DNA of 64,000 nt from Aspidapion aeneum (lineage: Eukaryota > Arthropoda > Insecta > Coleoptera > Brentidae), in NCBI GenBank assembly GCA_963576565.1, contig CAUYVT010000039.1, forward strand, positions 856,501 through 920,500, given 5' to 3'. This document shows, piece after piece, positions 33,246 through 42,363 of the stretch. The notes beneath the pieces were generated by a model. It was not told where the DNA came from, did not search any database, and saw nothing but the letters and a program-made list of their open reading frames with translations. Both the position numbers and the translations under genes were made by a program. Each line of letters starts with the position of its first letter. The first letter of the stretch is position 1.

Positions 33246-33779
33246 TCCTGAAGTCATACTGAAAATTGTAATTTTGAAAATAAAATTTGATTTGATTTAA
33301 TAATTTTTTATTTTAATTATCCTTTTAAATGTAAACAAAGTTTGTCCATGCATAGTGTACCTAACTTAAATAGTTTTCAAGTTATTAGGTTTTAAATGGA
33401 ATGCAGTTTTATAAGAAATTGACTCATTATTATTCATTGTTGTTATACAGCTGTTAATAAGACCACAAATTTCTTATGTGAAGACACTACTATAAAACTC
33501 GATAACTTAGAAAAGGTTAAACTTAAGTACATTATGTTTTAATGAATTTTGCTTAGAATTGAAGAGATAATTAAAATGTTAAAAAATATACAGGGTGTTC
33601 CATAAAAAAAACAATTATGTTGTGTCACAACTTTATGCCCAACCCTGTAAAAATAAGATGACTACTACTCAGTAGACATTTTACAACCCTAAAACTTTCG
33701 TGCTAAACTTTTTTCTATATTGTGCATAATTTAAGAAATAATCAGTCGATCGATTCGATTCGATTCCATACTTAACAGC
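33246..33779. other. Non-coding stretch
   Basis: Contains 'tatacagggtgttccataaa' at 33589, the start of a common type of short insect repeat, and a (TCGAT)-like run near 33746-33766. No gene is seen. Confidence 0.35.
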
Positions 33780-33928
33780 GTTCAGTGGTGGAATGTTTGC
33801 CTAGATAGCAAGAGGTCCCGGGTTCGATCCCCGGCCGAAGCAGAAAACTTTTTTCTGATTTTTCTTTCTTTAATTTCACTTGTTGTTTATAGTTTTAGGT
33901 CCTTGCATTATTTGCCATTTGGTATTTG
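33780..33928 (+). repeat. tRNA-derived repeat, copy 1 (5' truncated)
   Basis: It matches copy 2 from 'gttcagtggtggaatgtttg' through the T arm ('ggttcgatccc') and on through about 85 bases of shared tail ending 'ggtatttga'. The 5' acceptor strand is missing and there is one extra A in the anticodon stem, so this copy cannot fold as a tRNA. Confidence 0.75.
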
Positions 33929-34169
33929 ATAATTATATTGGCAAATCGCCATTTTGCGATTAGAAATTTTAACACACGAAAAGGTGATCTTATGCTTTCA
34001 GACGTTGATCTTTACGTCTAATTTGAGTTATCATACCTTTGACAGTGGGAAAAAAGAATTTAGAGATCCGTTGGATGACTTGGTCGGGTTAATATCCTGA
34101 GAGTCTCTCGTTCTTGTATTGAGACACCGCAGCCTGTATAGGTAGAAGTTTCCGAAAAATTTATGTATG

Positions 34170-34240
34170 GCTTCGGTGGTTCAGTGGTGGAATGTTTGCC
34201 TAGATAGCAGAGGTCCCGGGTTCGATCCCCGGCCGAAGCA
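34170..34240 (+). tRNA. tRNA-Gly-like gene or SINE head with altered anticodon loop
   Basis: The 71 bases fold as a complete cloverleaf. The acceptor stem GCTTCGG (34170-34176) pairs perfectly with CCGAAGC (34233-34239) and discriminator A is at 34240. The D arm is GTTC/GAAT, the anticodon stem is 34195-34199 with 34207-34211, the variable loop has 4 bases, and the T stem CCGGG/CCCGG encloses TTCGATC. The body resembles tRNA-Gly, but the loop CTAGATA would give anticodon AGA, which fits no normal Gly tRNA. A and B box promoters are intact. Because a second copy with the same tail exists nearby, a tRNA-derived SINE is more likely than a working tRNA. Confidence 0.55.
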
Positions 34241-34327
34241 GAAAACTTTTTTCTGATTTTTCTTTCTTTAATTTCACTTGTTGTTTATAGTTTTAGGTCC
34301 TTGCATTATTTGCAATTTGGTATTTGA
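34241..34327 (+). repeat. tRNA-derived repeat, copy 2 tail
   Basis: About 85 bases after the tRNA-like head ('gaaaacttttttctgatttt' onward to 'ggtatttga') are shared almost perfectly with copy 1. Sequences diverge on both sides after this point. This defines a unit of about 155 bp consistent with a short SINE. Confidence 0.7.
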
Positions 34328-35054
34328 GCGACCCTCTATGATGCGATATATGATTATGATTGCGAGCTCCCGGTCTAGTAATACTGACAAGATCACAGCT
34401 TACCGTGACAAAACCGTCAAACTGACAACGTCAAATAGAATGACACCGATCACCACCCTCTTAACGAAAGCCTTAATAAGTTTATAACGGGCTGTTCTAA
34501 AATGATCTAACTTAAAATTATGTTTTCGGGTTTTTCTAAAATGATTTTTCTATTAAATGTATTAAGAGGGCGGGACGGGGGGTTAAGAATTGATACTTTT
34601 TATCCGATTGCGCAAATAAAAAACGAGTTTGGTTTTAACCTTATTCATATGGCTTGGTGTATAATGTATGGTGCTATGTAAAGTTCCCGCTGAGATAAAA
34701 ATCCTGTGCGCATCCAGGGGGGGGATAGGTTGGTGAAACGACCACCCCCCCCCCCCCCCCCCGGGGCTAAGAACTTTTTAGAGATTTTCCTAGGTGCGCC
34801 ACTAAAGCTATACCCACCTAAATTTGACAATTAATATCTAATTTCGTTCATTAGGCAACATATAGGCTGCGTTTAAAAAAAATCAATATAGGGGAGAGTG
34901 GGGCATAGTGGCCGTCAGGGCAAAGTGTTTATTGTGCAAGTTGTGCGACACCAAAAGTTTCCATTTTTAGTGTTCTTTAACTATAATCTATTTATGGTAA
35001 TTTTGTTCGGCTTAGTAAAATAATATCGCATTTTTTTAAATTTTTGGTGCTTAG
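34328..35054. other. Non-coding stretch with G/C homopolymers
   Basis: A run of about 19 C lies near 34744-34762, with G-rich blocks at 34565-34582 and 34719-34726. From about 34890 a phrase 'agtggggcatagtggccgtc' and, near 35295, 'agggcaaagtggtcactta' recur, suggesting an unclassified repeat interrupted by the 74-bp element. No gene is seen. Confidence 0.4.
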
Positions 35055-35062
35055 ATATAAGG

Positions 35063-35136
35063 TAGAGTCTCTGTACGTTGACATATTTGGATATATATAT
35101 AATATATACAAATATGTCCAACATACAGGGATTCTA
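35063..35136. mobile_element. 74-bp hAT-like mini-element
   Basis: It is a nearly pure pair of inverted repeats: TAGAGTCTCTGTACGTTGAC on the left and (reverse complement) TAGAATCCCTGTATGTTGGAC on the right, joined by an AT stretch. It is flanked by ATATAAGG (35055-35062) and ATATAAGA (35137-35144), an 8-bp duplication with one change. Its terminus and GTTGACATATTTGGATAT repeat match the element at 14556-15208. Confidence 0.75.
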
Positions 35137-35144
35137 ATATAAGA

Positions 35145-36054
35145 TAACGACGGTCTTTTTATTAAATAACTTTATTATTTCTTTTTGGTTAACATAGGTA
35201 GTGACGAAGATTCTCTCGAACAAGGAACTATTAGAGAAGATAAAGGGGATTATTAGGTTTAAATTTAAAAACTTTTTGTTTAGAATGTCTTGTAGGGCAA
35301 AGTGGTCACTTAACCTGATTGCTTTGCCCCAGGGCGGGTAATATTACTGCCTAGAGGTTTTCTGTTTTATTTACTTGCTTAGGAAATGTATGTAGGTACC
35401 TTTTCAAACTTTATCATATTCTTCCTTATATCCTATCTATCTGCCTATAAAATCTTAAAAATAATATACTTCGCACACTTAAAACTAAAAAGACATAACT
35501 CAAAAATTTAAAAATATGTCCTTGCAATAAAAATACTTACAGCGTGTCTTTTTAGCTCATATTTAAACTTTGTGCTTATAAACAAAAGTTTTCCATAATG
35601 TCCCCAAAAAGTGTAAACAAAGTAAGATTTTGTGATCTTTAGTTAAAAAGGACATTTGAATGCATTTTTGTTGCATAAACTCATTTTCAAAATGTTTGAG
35701 TTGCGTCTCTTTAGATTTAAGGGTGCGACTTATATTAAGAGAGATATAACACTCTCCTAGTGTCGTGCATACGCTATAATGCCGTTAACCCACATTTGGA
35801 CGGTTTTGATTTTTTGGGGCCGTCTTAATTACAACATTATTCTACATCAATTTTTATAAGCAAATCTTCTTTAGCTTTTGTGGTTTTCAAGAAACAAATA
35901 ACCTACAGTTATCAAGGAACATCGTTTGTTTATTATTTTCCGGGTTTTTTTTTTAATCAAAACTAGGACAATTTTATAGGTAGTTAACGGCATTCTAGCT
36001 TAAGGACGGCAGCCTAGTGATCATGACAAGTAAAATATGTCAATCACTCAAATG
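35145..36054. other. Non-coding stretch
   Basis: AT-rich with no recognisable gene. The 'agggcaaagtggtcactta' and 'tgctttgccccagggcggg' words near 35295-35340 belong to the repeat noted upstream. Confidence 0.35.
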
Positions 36055-36056
36055 TA

Positions 36057-36696
36057 CAGTGAAACCTCCCATAAGCGGACACTCAAGGTTCCGTCGATTT
36101 TGTCCGCTTCTGAGAGGGAGCTGCAAAATTTTAATATAAAGATATTTATTAACAATTTCTGCTGCTTGAGTTTTTCCGTTATTAAATTTTTCAGCGATCT
36201 TTCGTTCTGATAGATGTTCCTTCTCCGAATCGTTAACAACTTTATTTTTTTCACGTAAACTAAGAAGTTTTTTACTAGGCACCATTTTAAAGAGATCTAT
36301 CTATTACCACCCAATTGAATAATAAAAATAAAACACAGCAGTCCCGCCCCCGCCGAATAAAATATGTTGTAAATGCGACAAAAGTATTTAGTCTCCGCAT
36401 TTAAACGGAAAGAGGTAATTCCCCGGCTACAGAGTGCGTTGTTGCCAACATACTACATAATATTTATGCCCATGTCGTGCAGCGCTCCGTCCCGTTGTCA
36501 GAGATTCGCGTCCGGTTAAGGGAGGTTTCAGAATTTTTTAAACAAAAAAAATTGTCCGCGTCCGGTTATTAGAGTGACCGGTTATAGGAGTAAATTTTAC
36601 TTGTAAATACATAGGGAAAAGCTTGGTTCTAAAAAATTTGTCGCAATAAAGGGAGTGTCCGCTTAATAGAGGTGTCCGCAAGGAGAGGTTTCACTG
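36057..36696 (-). mobile_element. pogo/Tigger-like element (about 640 bp, TA duplication)
   Basis: Ends are CAGTGAAACCTCCCATAAG on the left and (reverse complement) CAGTGAAACCTCTCCTTGCG on the right, each flanked by TA (36055-36056, 36697-36698). This is the pogo/Tigger pattern. 'gtccg' with 'tta' and 'gagg'-type words recur inside each end (near 36102, 36510, 36555, 36655) as sub-terminal repeats. A minus-strand coding relic at 36110-36285 is the start of the transposase; the rest is missing, so it is non-autonomous. Confidence 0.85.
36115..36285 (-). pseudogene. Tigger-like transposase N-terminus (CENP-B-type HTH)
   Basis: From ATG at 36285 (minus) the frame reads 'LLSLREKNKVVNDSEK', 'LSERKIAEKFNNGKTQAAEI' and 'VNKY'. 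That is the first helix-turn-helix of the CENP-B/pogo DNA-binding domain, with conserved Lys-Ile-Ala and Gly-Lys-Thr-Gln. After about 48 residues it runs into non-coding element end sequence, so the second HTH and the DDE domain are deleted. On its own it could at most make a short DNA-binding peptide. Confidence 0.75.
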
Positions 36697-36699
36697 TAT

Positions 36700-37954
36700 A
36701 TGTGTAATTGTGGTGGGGTGTTGAGTAATTTACTCAGGAGAGATTTAAAATGGACTGTATAAATGGTTTTTGTTCTACTCACTGTTCGTTGCTGGGTTGT
36801 GGGGTCGATGGGCGGCCGCCTTTATCCTGGCTTCAGCAGTTCTATTGAGGAGTTTCCATTACAGAGGTTTTAAGGAAGGGAGGACGAGGGAAAACACTCG
36901 CGAAAATTCGTAAATCTAATTTACTTAAAATTATTTAACTAAAAGGTGCTTCGCTTGATTGCACACCGTGTGATTGAATAGGGATTTGAAACGATATATC
37001 CCGTTGAAATAAGGCGCTGACTGTGACGTAGGCCAGCACCCCGATACAAAATCGACACAAAATGTAATTCCGGAACGCACTAATCGTTTTATTGACTGAA
37101 GTCACACATTATCATCCGATTATTTACTATCTCCTTTTAAATTTATGTAAGTGTAAGACCGCCTGCCAATCGAAAACACTCATGGGTATAATAAGATTTT
37201 AGTTCACTTATCGTTTTATGGGCCACACTCACACTTTATCATCCAGCTATTTTATGTCTCGTTTTAAAGTAATGTAATAGTACGAGAGCATTATAATCTA
37301 AAACACCGTTAGTACAACAACAACCGTTGTCATTCTTTTACCAGAAAATTTGAGGTTAGACATCTTTGTTGTTGGTGTTTACGTTAGTGTTCTGTGTGTT
37401 TACGTTAATCGTTAAAATATAAACATTTGCTAATTTAGATTTAAATTGCATTTTATCTTATCAGGTACATTCGCATTTTTTTTTTGCTCATCAGCCGCTC
37501 AATAAACTGAACCCTCAAAAATTTGATATTAAATGGTGCTCACAGTGCTTTAAAAAAAAATTACCTAGATGGTATTATTTTTTGCCTTTTTAGGTCTCAC
37601 CACATATATTGTTTAAATAATGTAATATATAGTAATGGCTGATTTACACAACAATTTATTGGGCAATGGATAAATTTACTGCTTAATTTTACATTACTGT
37701 AACTACTTGCAATGTCTACCAAATTTAAACATTAAATTTCTCCATTATGATGCTGCTATATATCAGCTGAACACTCCTCTAGGCAAGGGAGAAATAAGAG
37801 CTTTTACATTTAATTTTTAATTTGGTCATCGTTTTTTACATCTGTTAAAACTACTTACACCTTTAAAATAGAGTTGCCAAACATATCAAAAATTATAACC
37901 AAAAAATTGAAAATCAATGTCAAGCTTCACTTCCTATAAAGTTTGCTCAAAGTT
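36700..37954. other. Non-coding stretch with an old duplication
   Basis: The sequence from about 37085 ('cgttttattgactgaagtca') resembles that from about 37212 ('cgttttatgggccacactca') over about 70 bases, with an offset of 127. No gene or RNA is recognised. Confidence 0.35.
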
Positions 37955-37962
37955 ATGCTACC

Positions 37963-38141
37963 TGAGGAGTGGCTAGATCGCCAATGTTTGTACACCAAAA
38001 GGAAATACCGTAGGTATTTCCTAACACTTCCTGGTAACGGTATTTCCTAACACTTCCTGGTATTTCCTAGTATATTTCCCAGTAATTCCCAACTATTTCC
38101 CCTAACCTGTACACCAAAAGGAAATACCGAGCCACCCCTTG
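37963..38141. mobile_element. hAT-like MITE, copy B (179 bp), perfect 8-bp duplication
   Basis: Flanked on both sides by ATGCTACC (37955-37962 and 38142-38149). Ends are TGAGGAGTGGCTAGATCG and (reverse complement) CAAGGGGTGGCTCGGTATT. 'gtacaccaaaaggaaatacc' occurs at each end in direct orientation, with several 'ggtatttcc' words between. An 8-bp duplication and CAAGGGG-type ends fit hAT. Copy A is at 13420-13588. Confidence 0.85.
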
Positions 38142-38149
38142 ATGCTACC

Positions 38150-38486
38150 CATGCCACTTAAATGTGCATATCCTAAAGGACACTCACCATAAAACAATTA
38201 TAGGAAGAAAAGCCTAACATTGAGTTTCAATTTTTTAGTTTTTCTCAGTTTGGCATTAGTCAACTCTTTTACCATACCAAAATACCATAAGTTGTTTCCC
38301 CCTATGTTTTAACACAGTCTAAAGATCTATTTAATATTAGGTAGAGTTATTTATTTGCATAAACTTTGAAATATATAATTGAGCTAATATTGTGACAAAA
38401 AACCAGTAGTTAGTAAGAATAGTACTACAACATCCAAAATCATAAAATAATTAATTAAATATTTAGCAATAAAATGATCTTACAAA

Positions 38487-38490
<4 letters not shown>
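38150..38490. other. Non-coding stretch
   Basis: AT-rich, with no gene or repeat recognised. Confidence 0.35.

Positions 38491-38500
<10 letters not shown>

Positions 38501-38545
<45 letters not shown>
38501..38545. repeat. (TA)n microsatellite
   Basis: An uninterrupted TA dinucleotide run of about 22 units after an A run. A small MITE starts right at its end. Confidence 0.95.
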
Positions 38546-38548
<3 letters not shown>

Positions 38549-38730
38549 TGGAACCTCTATAACTCGAACCTGAAGGGACAACCAAAACAGTTCGAGTTAT
38601 GGAGAGTTCGAGTTATAGAAATTCGAGTTAAAGAGGTTTAAATACGTGTAAAAAGTGCAGGGACCACTAGAAAGGTTCGAGTTATAGAGAGGTTCGAGTT
38701 ATAGAGGTTCGAGTTAGAGAGGTTCGACTG
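38546..38730. mobile_element. pogo-like mini-element built of GTTCGAGTTA repeats (185 bp)
   Basis: Ends are CAGTGGAACCTCTATAACTC and (reverse complement) CAGTCGAACCTCTCTAACTC, with TA on both sides. Inside, 'ttcgagttatagag' or a variant occurs about seven times (from 38591 to 38720), with one inverted copy near the left end. It has no coding capacity. The CAGT..AACCTCT ends resemble those of the Tigger-like element at 36057. Confidence 0.8.
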
Positions 38731-38732
38731 TA

Positions 38733-39153
38733 TATATAAATAATACATGACATTAGCTAAACTCAAATTTTTATTTGTTTTTTTTAAACCCTATAGATAC
38801 ATTAAAATTATAATAACCAAAAAAGATGAAATGACGGGCTTCACTTCCAATCGAGCTTGCTCTATGATGATTGTCCTTAGAATTCTTGCCTGAAAGTGTT
38901 AGGCATATGTGGACACCCTGTATAGAAGTATTTATTTTTAACTTTGGAATTTTCAAAGAAAATATTTAAAAAATAAAAAGGTTTAATTATTTTTAATACC
39001 AAAAATATTTTTCTCATTATCAAAAATACACCCAGTATTAGCCTAGACAGCCCAGGATGTCCAATGGACATGCATTCTAGGTCCTGTATCCATTGGATGA
39101 CCTATAATGTTTGGGTAATTGATGGGGTGTCCACATATATACTTTTTGGTAGG
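38733..39153. other. Non-coding stretch
   Basis: Contains 'ggacaccctgtatagaagta' near 38910, the end of a short dispersed insect repeat. No gene is seen. Confidence 0.35.
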
Positions 39154-39154
39154 T

Positions 39155-40543
39155 ATATACTGGGTGGGCAAAAAAAACGAGACAATTGTTTTTTTATTAT
39201 AACTTTTGAACTATACCACATCGATTTTAATGGGACAAACTGCACCTGGCAGAGAATTAATCAGAGTTTTGACTAAATATATTTTTTTGTCCTCCTTCTT
39301 AAAATCCAAGGGACGAAATTAAATTGTACCCTTCAAATAAGCTCGTTTATTCTTGTGTTGCGAACATGTTTTTATAATTTTTTTAAATTAGTAAAAAAGT
39401 TGCACTCTTGCCACGCACAACGAGGTACAAATCAGCAAAATCGGTTTGGTTGTTCTAAAAAAAATATTTTTGTTTTAACCATTGTTTTGAATATTATATG
39501 ATTGCCTTGCCAATCATGTCTGCATTTATTTCCTTATAAATTCATTACTACTGAAACGATTTTGATGAAATAAAAAACATTTTGGTGAGAATTGATTGCT
39601 TTTTAAAGATGATGATCAAAATTTATCGCTATATTAAATTGGGTTCGAGGTAAATTTTGATTTTAAACTTTAAAGAGCAATTATCACCATGATTTTTTTT
39701 TTATTTCACAAAAATAGTAATAACGAAATTAGAAGGAAATTAATGCAGACAGGATTGGCAATGCAATCGTATCTGTAAAATAATGGTTAAAACAAAAATA
39801 GATTTTTTAGGAACCATCACACCGATTTTACTAATTTGTACCTCGTTATGTGGGGGAAAAAAAATCTATAAATTAGAAAACTAAAATATTTTTGCAAAAT
39901 AAGAATAAACACGCCATTTTGAAGAATCAATTATAATTATTCTGTCTGCAATCCTAAATTTTAAGATCAAACCAGCATATTTTTTATTTCATTAAAATCG
40001 GTTCAGTAGTAATGAATTTATAAAGGACTGTCCTTAAATTACGTGGCGCTCTGAGTGCGGGGAAGGATGGGGTTTGGCCTGGCATTGAGTGTACAATGTT
40101 TTTTAATGTGTTTTTTCTTGAAAATGCGTTACAAGGCGGGGGGAAGGGGGTCAAAAATCCTGAAGTTTTGCGTTACGTGAATTAAGGACGTTCCCTAAAG
40201 GCAATTGTATAATATGCAAAACAATGGTTGAAATAAAAATATTTGGTTTTAGAACCACTGAAACGATTTTGTTGATTTACCTTGTTCGGCGTGTCAAAAA
40301 CGCAGCTTTTCGACCAATTTAAAAAAATAATTAAAACATGTTCGCAACATAAGAATAAACGAGCATATTTGAAGGGTACATTTTAATTTCGTCAGCCATC
40401 TTGGGTGACGAAAAAAAATATATATTTAGTCAAAACTGATTAATTCTCCGCCAAGGGCAGTTTGTCCCAGTAAAATCGATTGTACAGTTCAAAAGTTATA
40501 ATGAAAAAAAAATTGTCCGGTTTTTTTCGGCCCACCGGTATAT
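39155..40543. repeat. Composite inverted repeat (foldback-like family)
   Basis: The left end ('tactgggtgggcaaaaaa') and right end ('tttcggcccaccggtata') are inverted. The arms stay alignable for roughly 480 bp: 'ataacttttgaactatacc', 'gaattaatcag.gttttgact', 'acccttcaaataagctcgtt' and 'aacatgttt' on the left recur in reverse order on the right. A second reverse-orientation piece fills about 39690-39955, so one forward and two reverse arms are present. A Harbinger-like MITE interrupts the right arm. A partial forward copy lies at 48735-49215. No ORF. Confidence 0.7.
40024..40195. mobile_element. Harbinger-like MITE, copy 2
   Basis: TAA flanks both ends (40021-40023, 40196-40198). The right end, read in reverse complement, is GGGAACGTCCTTAATTCACG followed by TAACGC. 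The left end is AGGACTGTCCTTAAATTACG, with a change in its GGG start. G-rich and T-rich interior. It sits in the right arm of the composite inverted repeat. Confidence 0.75.
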
Positions 40544-40839
40544 GACTGCACACTGACTATATAATGTTCTCCACAGAGTGCAGTGGCGGATCCAGGATTT
40601 CCTGGGGGGATGGGTCAATGTGGTAGGAAACACGAAATTACTTATTTTTGTGGTTTTTCATAGGCCTGAGCTGTGAAATTTAGCGTAAAAAATTGGTGGA
40701 AATGCGCCGCAGGCGAAAAATTTTTAAAACCTAAGTAGATTTTGTTAATAAATTTAAATAAGTGATGCGGCAGAATTCAAAAATTATCTTTATCTGGAAG
40801 AGGATGGTGCCGGGCCCCTCTACCCCCCCTGGATCAGTC

Positions 40840-40902
40840 ACTGAGTGTGTGGTGTTCTGCACTGAGTGTGTGGTGTTCTGCACATAGTGTGTGGTGTTCT
40901 GC
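40840..40902. repeat. 21-bp tandem repeat, three copies
   Basis: A unit 'gagtgtgtggtgttctgc' with a 3-base prefix is repeated three times; the third has two changes. The period is a multiple of three, so the minus strand would read a repeated heptapeptide, but no gene is visible around it. Confidence 0.9.
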
Positions 40903-41226
40903 ACTGTGTAGATAAAGCACACATATAAAGTTTTTTTTACAAAACAATTTTGTCAAAGGCTTTTTTATATTTTTTTTTTTGTTGAATTTCTTTTTTATTG
41001 AACAACATTTTAATTGAATGTTTTTTTATTAAAAAGATTTTTATCAAACTATACATTTTTTCCAAATGACATTCATCAAAAATGGTAGTTTTAGTGAATT
41101 ACATTTTTATCGAAAACCATTTACCAAATCATTTTTTTAAGGTACCTATATTGCTGCAGTGGCTAAAAAAATACTGACCTGACAGGTAAGTATAGTGAAT
41201 TTTTAGTGCTAAACTAAGCACTCTGA

Positions 41227-41378
41227 GTGTATGAATTCTTGAATGGGTGAGGAGTACTCCCTCAAAATCATATGAAAGTCAAACTGCACATGCGATCTCA
41301 CTTGACTTCCGCATCTCTATTGGTCCTGACGTGGGAAAATGCTTAACTCAATCTCACCCGTTTCCAGAATCCATAAAC
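41227..41378. mobile_element. Small MITE with GTGTATGAATTCTTGAA ends, copy 1
   Basis: Starts GTGTATGAATTCTTGAATG and shares 'gtactccctcaaaatc', 'gtcaaactgc.catgcga' and 'cttccgcatctctatt' with 45771-45892. The right end is decayed ('agaatccataaacag'). It has no coding capacity. Confidence 0.65.
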
Positions 41379-42197
41379 AGGACTGAAATTATGAAAATAT
41401 ATTTTAAAGACCAACACACTTTTTTATGTATTTTATCCAAACATAGTTGAGATGCTATAGCTTAAAAAAACTAACCTGGTCTGGTTAGGTGACTTTACTA
41501 TAAAATAAATGGATCCTTGATGGATCGGATCCCTTCCTAGCCCATTTGCGCACTCCAAGTAAACTCTATGCAACCTTCAAAATAGTTTTTTGTAAATATC
41601 TCCGAAACGAAAGCCCCTACGAAGTTTTTGGTTATAACACAAATTTTAAAAAAAATGTGGGCACTATATTTCGAAAACCGCATATTGATGCGACGTTCCG
41701 GTTAAAAGTTAGCAATTTTTAAATTTTTTAACTGTCAAAAAACTGTTATTAGCATTGACGAATTTTAACCAAAATCTAATCAGCACACAGACAGACAGAC
41801 ATCACGACAATATTGCTAGGATAGGTCAAAATACACACATTTTCGGCATTATCTCAAAAAAAAAAATTCGTCGAGACTAATACCTTCTCTAGCCAGTGCT
41901 GCGCGGGCTAGGAAGGTAAAAATAACCTCACCAGATCAGGTTAGTTGTTTTAAATAAATTAACGACACCAGTTAGTCAATATTACTTTTATTTTTACAAA
42001 GTATACCAACAATTGCATTATTTTTATACTGTCCTATTGACTCAATGCCTAGTATTCCTAAAACTCAATTCAAATGTGTGGGTAACAAAGTAAGTATACT
42101 ACATAATCAAGTCAAGTTCGGAAAACATTTTCAGCTGACCCTCAGAGCTATCACATTGTCTTCCATAATAGATTTTCAACAACTTTTTAAATTATAG
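41379..42197. other. Upstream region of the THAP/DDE gene
   Basis: Mostly non-coding. A GTAAGTAT donor at 42090 and a 'ttttttaaattatag' acceptor ending at 42197 would define a 108-base intron in the 5' UTR, with an untranslated exon ending at 42089. That is inferred from splice-site words only. No convincing TATA box was found. Confidence 0.35.
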
Positions 42198-42200
42198 GAC

Positions 42201-42363
42201 ATGGCAAAGAAAATTTGTGCAGTGTGCAAAGCTGGGGGTGTAAAGTTATTTAAAACACCTGGCGCAAAAAAGAAAAAAGAAAGGAGGGCCAAATGGTTTA
42301 AGGCCATGCATAAAATCGACACCGGTAATACATTGTTGGTTTGTGAAAATCATTTTGTTAAAG
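42201..42363 (+). other. Coding exon 1 (THAP finger)
   Basis: ATG 42201 has a favourable context (GACATGG). The exon encodes 54 residues plus one base and ends AAAG|GTAATT. Its Cys-x2-Cys...Cys-x2-His layout, with 38 residues between the pairs, fits the THAP range. Confidence 0.85.

Noticed and set aside
34170..34240. Functional tRNA-Ser(AGA)
   Set aside because: Ser tRNAs have a long variable arm; this one has four bases and a Gly-like body, plus a SINE-like repeated tail.
34744..34762. Poly-C run as a functional element
   Set aside because: A simple homopolymer, possibly with length error; no context suggests a function.
36048..36254. Second minus-strand frame overlapping the Tigger HTH
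   Set aside because: A shadow in another frame of the HTH-coding stretch.
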